Origin: Peromyscus leucopus
Taxonomy: Eukaryota; Chordata; Mammalia; Rodentia; Cricetidae
DNA: 64,000 nucleotides
Direction of reading: 5' to 3'
Assembly (NCBI RefSeq): GCF_004664715.2
Contig: NC_051079.1
Location: forward strand, 56,943,660-57,007,659
Shown here: one piece after another, positions 34,433-46,113 of the stretch
Numbering within the stretch: position 1 is the first letter of the stretch
Layout of the letters: each line of letters opens with the position of its first letter
The notes under the pieces: generated by a model
Database searches by the model: none
What the model was told of the DNA's origin: nothing
Seen by the model: the letters and a program-made list of their open reading frames with translations, nothing else
Position numbers and translations under genes: made by a program

Positions 34433-34449
34433 AGAAAGCATGGTCACTC

Positions 34450-35948
34450 AACTGAGTCTTCAAATTGGGAATGAACGTGTAGGCTTTCCTCATTTGTATT
34501 GACCATGGTAAAGATTAGAAAACAAAAGAGACTTGTAAGCAGCCCCTTTAACTTGGATATAATAATCAAAGATAGCCTTGTAGCACACTATAGGAGAGAG
34601 GACTAGAAAGAAGCTTGTGGTCGGTATTTAGAAAAAGACAAATGTATATCTACACATGCTTCCAAACGGAAAGGGAGAGATGGTGGGAGACTAGAAATAG
34701 GGAGAGAAGGAAGTGAGAAAGGTAAAGGGAGATGGCTGAAAAGTTCTGAAGCTTAATTAACTGATCTTGTCACACACAGCTGTTCATTTGAGTCGTGGGC
34801 CTCCGAGTATTATTCCTTTTTATCACTGTCTTTTGAAATGCTAATTAGATAATTGACCATTGTTCAGTTCGTTGGCTACTTTTTATTCTTAAACTTTTAG
34901 AGACTAGTCCTTGAATGGGCTCCACAGAGCAGCGTAGCAGATGGGAAATTACTCTCCGGCCTGGCGTTGCCAAATGACCACCTCAGCGGGGCCTTAGGTC
35001 TGCGAATCCCAAGCTGGGCCTAGCCTAAGGGGTGGTTAGCGTGCCTCCCATGATCATCCTGCATCCATTGATTTTTATTTTGTCATGGTAAAGGGGTCTG
35101 CCTTTGTGTTCGAATGCAGATTTATTAGATGTACCCTAATCAATAAGAAGCCTCATCTGGGAAATGATCTTTTGGAGAATGCTTGCAAATTGATGAGTTA
35201 CATACCTAGCATCTGAAACAGCACTCATTGCAAGCACAATGTTTGTGATTCACTGCAGGCACAGTGTTTGCGTATGACCTTCTCCCACTCCCGCTCTACG
35301 TAGTTTTAAAACATTTAAAGCAGGTAATGTATGTGTAAGCATTCTGGACAAAGCACAATAAAGCATAGTAAGTAACACATAATAGTCATCTATGTGGGAA
35401 ACTTGCAGGAAAGCACTCCTGACCAATGAGACATGACTCATCAGGGAAGGTCTCTGTTCTCTTTTAAAAACAAAACAAAACAAAAAAACCCACATTGTTG
35501 TTCCATAGACCCAGTGTGGTATGGAGACTCACTTTGTGTGCTGCTGTAGAGGCGACAAAGTAATCTGCTTGGTCCTTCCTATGTAAACATCAAAGATGAC
35601 CAAATGTGAAAGTTAGAATGAAGGTCTCCATTTCTTTCAAATTTTAGTGGGTGTTTAAATGCAGATGTTTAGATAGGTCAATGAAGACAACTGACCTTTA
35701 GTTACATTCCTGCTGTATTGAGTGTTGATGGCATTTGCCATTTTAAATGCTTGTGAATTAAAGTTTGATTATTGGTCTGGTGTGACTATCATAGAAGAAT
35801 ACTTTTCTTTCAAGTTTCAGGCTGTGATAAAAAAGCAAGATTGTTTGCAAAGGAGATACATGTCTGTTGTTAACATTTCACAAACACTGAAAATTAAAAT
35901 TATGAAACCAAAAATTCTTATTCAATAGTTGACTGCTGCATAAACTCA
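34450..35948. other. single-copy stretch, possibly constrained
   Basis: No interspersed repeat is seen. The part 34740-35210 has many homeobox-like TAAT words and a compact, low-slippage composition typical of conserved non-coding DNA, but this is only an impression. An A/C-rich run at 35466-35489 makes the start of the 81-codon minus-strand frame. Confidence 0.4.
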
Positions 35949-35993
35949 TTTTATATGTGTGTATATATATACACACACACATATATATAAAAT
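35949..35993. repeat. AT/CA near-perfect palindrome
   Basis: Left arm ttttatatgtgtgtatat and right arm, ending cacacatatatataaaat, are reverse complements with few mismatches around a TATATA centre, giving a cruciform- or slippage-prone site of 45 bp. Confidence 0.85.
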
Positions 35994-35999
35994 CTATCC

Positions 36000-36700
36000 T
36001 TTATGCATACACAAACACATGAACATTCATAAAACAAAATATATATGCAAATTTAGGCAACTCAAGGGAACTATATTGTCGTATAACATTTATTTTTTAT
36101 GTTTTCATTGAAAATTAAGACCTATCAATATGTATACTTCAAAGTTATTTAGCTATTATAGTTTTCTTGTTTCCTATTAATTTTTAAAAACAATTTTTGT
36201 GTGTATTTTATAGAAGTCACTCTTCCTGAATTGAGTTAAATTGTTTTATCTTACATCTTCCAGATAATGAATTTATCTTAGATGATCAATTTGTCTGCTT
36301 CCTATGTTTTGTTGACATATAGTGCCTCTTTGAATGGTCACTTTTAGTGGCTTGTTTTAAGAAGTAATAAAATAGCTAATTTCAACTCATTTAAATTTCC
36401 AATTTTCCCTTTGCCTTTACATTTTTTCATGGTGTCGCTTTTCTTGCAATATGGGAGCAAAGGCGGGCTCCGGGCCTTTTTACACTCTGTGTGTATGCTA
36501 ATCAATGGTATTTTAAGACATTTGCAGGGATATTTGAAATACGATTTATTTTCATATTTTAATAGACAAAACGAGAGTTATTCTCTACATTTAAATTCAT
36601 TCAAAAATTCTTAACTTTTCACTTCACTATCAGTTTTAGACATAGAAGATTACGTTTAACATCTTCACAGGTTAATACTCTTGCCATTTTTTCTTTTAGT
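36000..36700. other. AT-rich single-copy stretch
   Basis: Very AT-rich DNA with no recognised repeat or exon. Confidence 0.45.
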
Positions 36701-36705
36701 TTAGT

Positions 36706-36874
36706 GTTTTGTTTTGTTTTTTTTTTTTCTCAAGACAGGTTTCTCTGTGTAACAGCCCTGGCTGTTCTGAAACCTGCTTTGTAGACCAGGCTGACCTAGA
36801 ACTCAGAGAGACCCACCTGCCTCTGGCTCCCTGAGGACTGGGATTACAGGCCTGTGCCACCACACTCCCAGCTG
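36706..36874 (-). mobile_element. B1 SINE, minus strand
   Basis: The T/G-rich tail is followed by 'caagacaggtttctctgtgtaacagccctggctgttctg', 'ttgtagaccaggctgacctagaactcag', 'ccacctgcctctggctccc' and 'gggattacaggcctgtgccaccacactcccagct'. The 'gccctggctgttctg' arm is the older murine-type B1 form. Moderately diverged. Confidence 0.9.
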
Positions 36875-36879
36875 CCAGC

Positions 36880-37330
36880 TTTTCCTGCGTAAATGACCCG
36901 GTGTGACTGTGTTTGTGTTGGATTGTAGTTTGGGTTTGCTTCCTGACTTTCCCTTCGTGTTGGAAGTGAGCCTTTCTGTCACTGAGGTGTTTTCTAGAGC
37001 GCAGTGAAGGTGTAGTAACAGTTAATAAAATTTTTAGTTTTTTGCCTAATTTATTTCCTCTTCAATCCATCTACCTCTGTGTCTCTCTCAAGCTTTTTCC
37101 TTGGCACCGGTTCTGCGGAGATATTTATCTTGTCTATCTGTCAGATGTGATGCTTCCCAGAATCGACGTTTGTTTTTTCTGGGATGGAAATGGCTTTCTG
37201 AATCTTTAGTTTCCCTCTCAATCATGAGCACACACTCCATTATTTTCTTGTGTAGGTTCCCCGCACCATAACAGTTTTAGCAAACTCCAAACCTGGCCTT
37301 TGTATTTTCTATATTGTGAGGAGTGTGTGT
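36880..37330. other. single-copy stretch
   Basis: No repeat, exon or motif of note recognised between the B1 and the G-rich run. Confidence 0.4.
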
Positions 37331-37337
37331 GGGTGGA

Positions 37338-37391
37338 AGGGGGGGGGAGATTGAGATTGGCATGGGTGGGGGGAGGGGAGGGGGAGGGACT
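37338..37391 (+). repeat. G-rich run with quadruplex potential
   Basis: A run of nine G (about 37340-37348) is followed, after about 16 bp, by 'gggtggggggaggggaggggg' and 'aggg' with spacers of one base. At least four G-tracts with very short loops meet the usual pattern for a stable G-quadruplex on the plus strand. Confidence 0.8.
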
Positions 37392-37437
37392 GAGAGAATT
37401 GATCTATCCTTGTCCAGTTAGCCTCAGTGTGAGCCTC

Positions 37438-37456
37438 TGTCAGCAGGAGGCGCTGG
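37438..37456 (+). promoter_or_regulatory. CTCF-like motif
   Basis: gtcagcaggaggcgctgg follows the CTCF core CCASYAGRKGGCRST with two mismatches and keeps the central AG-GGCGC part. It lies about 50 bp from the G-rich run. Sequence match only. Confidence 0.45.
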
Positions 37457-37459
37457 AGA

Positions 37460-39532
37460 AAGTCAGGACAAAAGGAAGAGGCAGGAACTGGTCAAGGCTG
37501 TTGCTCTTCTCAGCACTTCAGCAGCTTTCCGCTTTTTCCACAGCCACTCGGAATCCGCCTCCTAGAGAGCCCTCTCCACACCTGCCGGCTATTGGTTTCC
37601 TCCTCAGCTTAGGCTGTAAACCCCAGCCATGTGCCTTTGCCTCCTAAGTCCCAGGAACTGTTACCTATTTCCCTTCTGGTGCTCAGGGATACTGCTTCTG
37701 AAGGCTAAGCCCGCAAAACTACAGATATGTGTGGTGTGTTCAACCAATACTTGTTCAGTGGGGCAGAAGCCTTCTCAGAGCTACTTTCTAGAAATTTCTC
37801 TTAAAAACAATACTTTAGAAGGAAGGCAAAAATTTCCTGAAGCTTTGAGTCTTAAGACAGATTCCTGTATAGATGTTTATTATTATAAACTTAATTTCAC
37901 CCTGTAAGTGCTGTCTGTGTCATACTTTCTTGAGGGTAAAAGTGTTGTTCAAATGACCAGCATCTCTTTAGGCAGTGGAGACCGGCCTAGCAAAAGGTAC
38001 CTGAACATGATCTGTCAGTACGCAGCCTGGGAACCTGCAAAGGAGAGATCAGGTCCAGCAGTGGTTGAGCTGGGCTGTTTTGGAGGTCAGGGTAGTGAGG
38101 GAGACAGGTAGGAAGAACGAGAGTGCGTTCTGAAATTTGCTTTCATGTCTACAGTTTGTTTTTGACGTTGCAAAGTGGCGAAGAGGTTTATTGACATCTA
38201 TCCTTAAGGTCATCGCAGAGCACAAATGCAAATCAAAGTGTTACTCTCTACTGGGAGCTAGAAGATAACAGCTAGGTACCGTGCTTCCAAAGTAATGAGT
38301 TAAGTTCATTATTTTCCTATTACTGTAGCTGTTTTAAGAAGGTTATTTCCATTCTAAAAATATCCCTCTTCCTTGAATCTTATTTGTCGTAATTTTTGCA
38401 TGACGCTGTAATCTATTGTTAGGAAATGATAATTCCATTTATTTTTGTTTCATGGGGAAAATGGTGAAACCAGCTGTTTGACTCTTTCCAGATAAAGTAG
38501 ATTCCAGAACTCCTAGTCAGGAGCAGTGGTGACTGACAGACAGGTCTGGCCCACGTTTCTGTCCTGTGTCTAAAATATAGTGTGGAAGCCAAAGGAGAAA
38601 TTTGAGAAAGAGAAAAGATACGAAGCCCCAGACATTTTCTAAAAACTGGATAATTAGCCCCTGAGTTAGGAAGAAAGGGATGAAACAAATGGCAGGATCT
38701 GAAGTGATGGAGGGAGCAGGGGGTTGTACAAGCAGACAGCTTCACGGATATGTGACAGTTAGCTAGTAAGAGAAATATCCGGAAGTGACCTATGACTTAT
38801 GCCCTGCACGTGGCACACTTTTCCACAGTATGTCCCACATACCTGCCCACGATGTTTTCTATACGATCATGTTTGGTGTCCTCGGCTTATAACCGAGGCC
38901 ACGTGTTCCCATTCAAAAGTCAGATCTTCATTTATAAATCCACAGAAAATGTTTTTCAGGGAAAGAAATGTAACTCGATCAGCTTTGCATGGTTTACATA
39001 ATGTGATAGTCTCATATTTACTATGTGTTAACAAGAAATAACTGTTACCAACAAAAATCAGAGAATTTAAAAACAACGAACATTTTGCTTGGGAGCCTAT
39101 GTATATCTCTATATAAATACATATAGATATCTATAAACATCATCGATTCTCCCATGTGCACATGCCATATATATGTGGATGTGGGATGATGCTTGTTTTT
39201 ATATATACATATCTATATTTATATAGCTGCAGAAGTGAAACATATTGCTTTTTATTTAAGTGAGTCAGTGTGTTCATGGGGAAGCTCTATTTTGCAGTGC
39301 ATCCTGACTTCGGGGACTAGTAGATAACTGTTAATGATTTGGTCTGCTGAAGGTCAGACTTGGAAGGATCAATTGATCCCTGGAGACAATCCTAGGTTAT
39401 GCTTTTCCTAGGATGGAGAATCTCTGGGAAAATTACTATTCTTTGATGGAAATAAAAACTCACTTTAGATAGCTTTAATAGTGTTTCTTTATTGATTTAT
39501 AACCCTTTTCTCAGATGGGTGTTCTTGAGTGC

Positions 39533-39534
<2 letters not shown>
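37460..39534. other. single-copy stretch
   Basis: No interspersed repeat or exon is recognised. The 115-, 92- and 108-codon open frames here match no family. An AT-rich inverted repeat lies at about 39104-39230 ('ctatataaatacatatagatat' against 'atctatatttatatag'). Confidence 0.45.

Positions 39535-39581
<47 letters not shown>
39535..39581. repeat. (TG)n microsatellite
   Basis: A pure TG tract of about 23 units without a recognisable SINE next to it. Confidence 0.95.
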
Positions 39582-39582
<1 letters not shown>

Positions 39583-39589
39583 TGCATCT

Positions 39590-41448
39590 CTATGCATAAA
39601 AGGTGGATGGATAAAAAAAAAATTCTGTAACACCAATCTCTAATCTTGGCTTTTAATTCTCTGATAGAATGTAGAGCAAAAATAAAATTATTTCTTTGAT
39701 TTTAGAAGCATTCCATACCTGTAGTTAGTACCTTGTAGCCTATACAATATTTTTGAGAGTTTGCCTTTGTACTTAAGAAATGACACTTCTCTGGGTCTTC
39801 CCAGGTTCTTATAACATCAGTGGAGACTGTTGTGAATTAGCTGTAGGAGATATGAAGGAGATATAGTTACGTTTAGCAGGATAATTTGGTAAGAATGTAG
39901 GGCCCTGGTGTATCAAAATTCAGCACACAAAGGAAGCACATGCAACAGAGACGATTTTATAGTGGCTTGTCCATGCTCCATGTTAGAAAGTTGGAAGGGC
40001 GTTTTTTTTTAAAAAGCTGTGAACCAAGACTTATTTTTATTATGGTTCTCAACCTTGCCCAAGTACCCCAGAGTGAGTTTCACATCTATTCGTTTGGAAG
40101 CCGAGGTGACGAAGCAGTGGGTACACTGGTGTCTGAGCCCTAGGAGGCACGCTCATTCTCCTTAGGGAGAGTCAGATTCAGGTGACTGTTGTGTCCTCTG
40201 TCATTTCCTCCCAACCACCTTTATGCCCACTGTGTTCTGAAAATGATTAAAGAACTCCGGTGAGTATCATTCAGATCATGACGTGGTGAGGTGAACTCTT
40301 AGGTGTACTTGTGTGGGGCTTGCTGGAGTATGTGTTAATGTGCAATAATAAAGGAACAGGACCTTTATTATTCAGGCTTTCAGAATGCCTCTGGAGTGTG
40401 CTTGCGACTGTGAAGACACACAAAGCAAATGTCCAGGTTCTAATGCCCCTGCCCTGAAATCTCTTTCAGGTTTTTATATCTCCAGATTTACATCCAAAAG
40501 GCCAATAGGTGTGTGGCACTTTCTTTATTAACACATCAAATTGTTATTTTTGTCAGTTCCTACATAATATTATTTCCATATATTATTTGTGCCTTGATTC
40601 ACTGAGTGAACAATCAAAAATAATCCTGCCCAGTTATGAAAAGGAACTAGACATAATTTTACGCCTTGCCTCCATACACTGTGTTTTGCTTTCTTGCCCT
40701 TTACAAATACAAACTTTCCCCACAGTTCATAGTCTGAAATGCTGGTGACTGCCCACATTGCTCCGCTTCGACCTGTCATCATATATTTTCATTCCCTCCC
40801 CACACTTTTGATAATTCAGCCTTTTTTCTTTTTCATTTGTACTCTGCAATATGGACTTTTTAGTAGCTTTTGATAGAGTTTGACAACTGCTTACAACAGT
40901 CTTTGAAATGTTTGCCTTTGAAACGTTAGGAAGCAAAGTTTTACAGAGCAAAGTTTGTGGTATTTGGCTCTACCTAGCTAACTGGCAATTGCTCTACGGC
41001 CAACCTTTTCTGTAACAGGGCAGATCATATTTTATAGGGAATGTGGGAAAGATAAACTCCATTCACTTCGAGGTCATTGGAGCTTTTGTATCTCGGGCAT
41101 GGTGCCTCCGACGACCTCAGTCTTAGAGCAAGCCTTTAAACCATTTCAGTCAGGACTTACTCAGTGGTGACTCATTAGTTCATGTAACTACCTAGTGTTA
41201 AAAAGTGACCTTGTGACAAACATGACATGGAGAGTAATGGGCGTCTGAAAATCTATATAATGATTATTTATTGCAGTACTTCTTACTCTCCGGTACTTGG
41301 TCATGGCAGACTAAATCCAGAGACAAACAAGAGAGATTATGAAAACTCTAGCCTGTAGGGGCCTGGGTATTTTCTTGATTGGAGTTGATGTTCTTATCTG
41401 ATGCATCCATGTGTCCTTATTACATGCATCCAAAAGTGGCTGTGTCCC
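39590..41448. other. single-copy stretch
   Basis: No repeat or exon is recognised. Confidence 0.45.
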
Positions 41449-41860
41449 ATGCCAGGGGGATGGCTCAGTAGGTAAAGTGTTTGCTGAAGACCTGCACTCA
41501 ATTTCCAGAAGCCATGTAAAGCTGTGGAGCATTGTGCCACGCACTTGCAATCTCAGCACTGGGGAGGTGGAGGATCCTTGGAGTTTGCAGGCCAGCTAGT
41601 CTAGCCTATTGGTGAGCCCAAGGCCCAGCAAGGGACTCTGTCTCAAGAAAACAAGGCCAATGAGATGACTTAGCTGAACAAAGTACTTGTTGCATGAGCC
41701 TGATGACTTTAGGTCAGTTCCTGCAACCCAACAAAAGGGACAGGATACCATCCACCCCACAGAGGTCCTTAGACCTCCCTCCATAGCACCAACATAGTGG
41801 GGGACCCATTGACCAATGTGGAAGATGTCTGACATTGATGTCTGGTCTCCAAAAGCATGA
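41449..41860 (+). mobile_element. B4A-type SINE, plus strand, with B3A-like insertion
   Basis: The head 'gccagggggatggctcagtagg' and body 'gtgccacgcacttgcaatctcagc', 'gcaggccagctagtctagcc', 'gggactctgtctcaag' give a B4A. At about 41655-41790 a second tRNA-derived SINE follows ('ggccaatgagatgacttagctg', 'catgagcctgatgactttagg', 'cccacagaggtccttagacc'), resembling B3A. The B4 tail then resumes ('tggaagatgtctgacattg', 'tctggtctcc') into the CA-rich tract. Whether the B3A is nested or merely adjacent cannot be proved without a clear target duplication. Confidence 0.78.
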
Positions 41861-41861
41861 G

Positions 41862-41914
<53 letters not shown>

Positions 41915-41971
41915 GCACGTGCACCTGCACATGTGCATACACACGGCTGCGTACACACACACACACACACA

Positions 41972-42004
<33 letters not shown>
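41861..42004. repeat. (CG)4(CA)n compound tract
   Basis: gcgcgcgc at 41861-41868 runs into pure CA to 41910, then a CG-punctuated CA stretch and a second CA tract (41953-42003). It is the expanded tail of the B4 SINE. Alternating purine-pyrimidine over about 50 bp with a CG start is the classic Z-DNA-forming pattern. His/Thr- or Cys/Val-repeat open frames are artefacts. Confidence 0.95.
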
Positions 42005-42006
<2 letters not shown>

Positions 42007-42204
42007 GCAAAGTATAACCTGGTGTACGCTCAAGATGTTGCTAAGTCCTCTGGTCTTAATCCTAATGAGCTGTTCCCCCTCAGATTTCTCATCTCACTTA
42101 AAGACATTTCATCTTTCCTCTGACCAAAACCCTTGGAATCATTTGCCTAAACCCTAGCTACCGTCTGTCATGTATCTGAAGTCCTCATGAATTTTGTTAT
42201 GTTT

Positions 42205-42445
42205 GATTAGTTATCTGCTGCTTCGTAGGAAACACTTTCAAAACTGGGCATCTTACAGTGGTGGTCATTTTACGTCTTCACACGTCAAGTTCTAGCTTAG
42301 CAGTTTGGACGGAGCTGAGCCGAATGGTTTCTTCACAGCCCAGTGGCAGTGGGCTGCAGGGGCTGGCTGGTCTAGATGGCCACTGGTTTGGCTTGCCTTT
42401 GGCTTCACCTTCAGAAGCAAGCTTGGATTTCCCTATACCACTGAT
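42205..42445 (+). mobile_element. ancient mammalian interspersed repeat, family uncertain
   Basis: 'agttatctgctgcttcgtagg', 'cagtttggacggagctgagccgaatggtttcttc' and 'ggctggctggtctagatggcc' parallel in order a widespread mammalian repeat that begins like GTTACCTATTGCTGCGTAAC. I cannot name the family securely (LTR or other class). The overlapping 98- and 78-codon frames are probably chance. Confidence 0.45.
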
Positions 42446-42504
42446 ACAGGAGCGAGCAGTACCAAGGGAGCCAGATCCAGCCAGCACATGCCTTTTAAAC
42501 GACT

Positions 42505-42868
42505 GTTTATATATCAGTTGTTCCTCATGTTGCTGTCATAAAAAACCCCGATGAGAACAACTTAAGGGAGCAAGGGCTTCCTTTGGATCACAGTGTGAGT
42601 TAGTCCCCCATGCCAGGAGAAGGCATGGCATCAGAAGCATGAGGCATCTGTTCACATTGCGTCTGCAGTCAAGAAGCAGAGAGAGATGAATGCCCACACT
42701 TAGCTTACTTCCTTCTTTCTATTCAGTCCAGGGTCCCTAGTCCATATAATTGTGCCATTCATAGTTAAGACGTCTTTCCACCTCAGCCAACCTAATCCAA
42801 ATAATGCTCGTCTTTTAGGTTATTCTATGTCTTGTCAAGTTGCTAATCAATGTTAACCATCACATATC
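42505..42868 (+). mobile_element. rodent interspersed repeat, family not named
   Basis: The sequence follows a repeat that is very common in mouse and rat: it begins near 'gttgctgtcataaaaaacccc', contains 'gatcacagtgtgagttagtcc', 'caagaagcagagagagatgaatg', 'ttctattcagtccagggtcc', 'ccacctcagccaacctaatcc', and ends 'gtcaagttgctaatcaatgttaaccatcaca'. The order and end motif are convincing; the library name escapes me. Confidence 0.65.
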
Positions 42869-42997
42869 ACTTTTGATGATGTTTTATTGGACAGTCACTT
42901 GGTCTAGTCCAGTGTCTTGGTGGTTTAATACTTGACAGAAGCATGGGTGAAGAGGTGTGTGATCTGTAACAAGGTCTTCCAACAGTCTATGCAAGGT

Positions 42998-43165
42998 TCA
43001 CCATCACCACCATCACCATCACCACCATCACCACCATCATCATCACCACTGCAAGGTTCACCATCACACCACCATCACCATCACAACCACCACCACCACC
43101 ACCACCACCACCACCACCACCACCATCACCATCACAGTCACTACCACCATGACTACCACCACTGT
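42998..43165. repeat. (CAC/CAT)n trinucleotide tract
   Basis: Mixed CACCAT and CAC units with a pure CAC core at about 43087-43124. The segment 'gcaaggttcaccatcac' occurs twice (about 42990 and 43050), so part of the array was duplicated as a block. The 140-codon His-rich plus-strand frame and the Gly/Asp-rich minus-strand frame come from this tract. Confidence 0.95.
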
Positions 43166-43559
43166 CTTCAGCACCGTTCCGTGGAAACATCTTTTAAAAC
43201 CAACTTGCCTGATTGGCCAGACTGTTTTATCCCCATCTTTTTACCTCTACAGGTTTATTTGCCTTCAAGTGTTATCTTTCTGCCTTCTGAACTAAGAACC
43301 ACTTTTCTTCTGGCTCTTCAGTATTTAAATATGTTCATATATTTCGTATCTTAAAAAATTAAGTATGGGTTGCTTCAGATTCATGGTCTCTCCCCACCCC
43401 TCTTCATGTTTTGAGGCAAACATTCCTACCAGCCTAGCCTAACTCGCTCCCACTCCATTCTCTGTCTAATGTACTGTATGCTGGCTCATTTCTGTTACAT
43501 CCTCCCCAAACTCCATATTAAAGCATCCAGTAACAGGGCGAGCTGGTTTGATCCTTTCT

Positions 43560-43815
43560 AGTGCTTGACCTTTTTGGCTCTCACCATACCTCCTATAGGC
43601 TTTCAAAACTCAGCTAAGGTCTACCTCTTCTGGGGCACTTTCTAAGCTGTGGAGATGAACTTAACGGTCTCTCTAGTTTATCCTCACACCCTCAGTTGAA
43701 GTACCAGTCTCCCTGATTGCCTGGTAGGTTCTGTCTTCAGAGATGCTATCCCAGCCATGTTGCTACACTTAGCTCAGTACCTGGAAACACAGTAAACGTT
43801 TCGTGCATGCTTCCT
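43560..43815 (+). mobile_element. L2 LINE 3' end fragment
   Basis: 'ctttcaaaactcagctaaggtctacctcttctgggg' follows the L2 segment ccttcaaggctcagctcaaatgccacctcctcc. About 150 bp later 'cttagctcagtacctggaaacacagtaaacgtttcgtg' follows the L2 terminal part (ctagcacagtgcctggcacatagtaggcgctcaataaatg). Order and spacing agree. An ancient, inactive fragment. Confidence 0.72.
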
Positions 43816-43980
43816 GGCTGACTCTGACATAACGCAATTGGGCGAGTCAATTTCTTTTCATGCGTTTTACATTACGGTCTTGTTCCCTACTGGAGACTCT
43901 TTGTCCCTTTTATTTTCCTCATTCCCTTTCTTAGGTACTTTAAAAAGGTCTTGCTTTTTTCTTTTGGCGTCCTTTTGAAA

Positions 43981-44158
43981 TTATTTACTATAATTGTGTA
44001 TGGCATATGTCATGCTCATGTGCTGTATGCATGTAGACTTCAGAGGACAACTTTGTGGATTCGGTTCTCTCTATCTTGAAATAGGTTCTAGGGATTAAAA
44101 CTCAGGTCACCAGGCTTCCGTGGCCAGTGTCTCTGTCTGAGGAACCCTCTCATAGATC
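43981..44158 (-). mobile_element. B3A-like SINE, minus strand
   Basis: 'gcatgtagacttcagaggacaactttgtgg', 'ttcggttctctctatc', 'ttctagggattaaaactcagg' and 'tcaccaggcttccgtgg' give the minus-strand order of B3A. The terminal head is eroded. Confidence 0.72.
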
Positions 44159-44164
44159 CTGTGC

Positions 44165-46113
44165 CATTTTCAAGTGTTGGTGATACAGGTCGTCCAACCA
44201 GAGATAACTGTTCACACTTACCAACATATTTTTGCTTCTGAATTTTTGTCATTTTCTTAGTCTTACTATGGTTATTTTCCTTCTTAAGGAAGTATAGTCT
44301 TTTATTGGACGGGGCATAATTAACACTCAGTTACTATATATAGAAGTGCAGTAATGAACCATACACTGTCTATTATCATATGTTAATATGTGAACTATAT
44401 AAATTTACACCAATCAATAGATGTTATCTCTAAAGACAAATGAGACAAACAAATGACTTTGTGCATTAGTGTAGGTTTTATACCATATGTATTTTATAAA
44501 ATCACATTTTTATTTCTCTTTCCATTTTCTTCAACACTAAAAATATTAAAAAAAAATCTAATGTTCCCTAGGCAGAATTTACCTTAATGGCAGTGGACTT
44601 TTAAGAAGCAGTTGTGAGTTGAAGCATTCCTTTTAAAGTCTTATGCTGAATGATTCATTTGGAATAGTTGTCACCATGGTCTACTCTGACTCGTTGAATT
44701 TTCAGGTCATTCTTTTGGCCGTCGTTACTGTTCAGCAGGAGTTGATGTGGTCATCCTGTGGTGTGGATGAATAGTGTACACATGTGTTTTTTCATACTTG
44801 CATGATATTTCCAAATACATGCTTGGTTACCAAGTCTTCTAGGAAGCAGATGTGTAGACCATGATGCTTGGTGCCATATCACCCTAGGATGCCATCAAGA
44901 TAGTTTTGAAGAATGTCAGTCTTCATTAAGTTAAGACTATTCAGAGAACATTGGCAAAGGGGTAAAGGTACAGGAGAAATCTGAGGAGAGATGGGAGATA
45001 GGGGAGAGAAACCTGGTGTTTGAAGAATGATCTTTGATCTCTTGGAAAAGGAATACATATCAAAGCTTATCTATGTAAAAGCATTTACATGCAAAACAAA
45101 CAAAAAACATAGATCTGACTTATCTTCCTAGATTCTGGTTTGGTCTTGGATAGGGAGGCAAGGCCAGGCAAGGGATGTATGTGTTTATGCTAACTCAATT
45201 AGCATTAAGAGGACTATCAGTAACAGGGCTGGCTATCATCAAACTTCCCTGCATGCGTATCTTCAAAGAAAATGAAAGCTTCAGGATTTCTTATATAGAT
45301 TCAGAAGAGAGCTGTCAAGTTCTGTGAACATGGCTTGAAATGTCAAGACCTGGCTATTTGTGTTTTGAAATGTTACTGCATGGGGAGTACCTTGTTTATT
45401 TATTTATTTTTTAATAGGGAAAGGTAAAATCATATCTTGCAGCCATTAGAGATAATTGCACTTTTCCTAATTTATAGTTGGAAGTCACGGAAATTTCCCT
45501 TAACGAACTGAGGATACACTCGTAGCCTAAGTGGTACCTTGGAGAGTGGGTAGATATTTATGGAAAAATTAAGAGAAGCGGTGTGCTTTTAAAAAACTCT
45601 TTCAAAAATAGATATTAGTTAGGAAAGCTATGCTCTGACTCATTCACACAGACATTGGTGTCCAAAGCATTGCAAGAGGAGATATTTATATGGTGGTGGG
45701 TTGAGAAGGCTCAGGAATGAGTTTAGTCTTTTAAAAATGAGGTCTTTGTCTTCCGTTCTTCATCAGGCTCTGGTCACAGAGGGATTTGGTCCCAGGAGAC
45801 AGTGAACCCAGACTTACCTGGGGAGCACTGTGCTGTAGCAGAAGTTTGACTTCGGCCAAGAAGTATGCATGAGAAGTCTATAAAAGTCAGTGATGCCACT
45901 CCATTCTCTTCATGCTAGGTGGAGGCTGGCATGCAAGAATCCCAGGCTTAGGTGACTTGCTTCCTGAGTGAATTCTGGAAGGTGACACCCTTTCACGTCT
46001 CCCAGGAGACATGATGTCGTGGTAGAAGCTGCTGGTAGCTCCCAGAGTTTTCCACTATTTCCTGTTGCTCAAGGCCTGGTGGCTTTCCCCAGCATCACCT
46101 GGTTGGTGAACTC
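44165..46113. other. AT-rich single-copy stretch
   Basis: No repeat or exon is recognised in about 2 kb; no open frame of note. Confidence 0.45.

Noticed and set aside
40980..41010. 5S rRNA-like word 'ctctacggcc'
   Set aside because: No further 5S sequence follows.
41596..42157. Cys/Val- and His/Thr-repeat frames
   Set aside because: Translations of the CA/TG tract in a SINE tail.
42932..43354. 140-codon frame with a long poly-His run
   Set aside because: Created by the CAC/CAT tract; no flanking domain.
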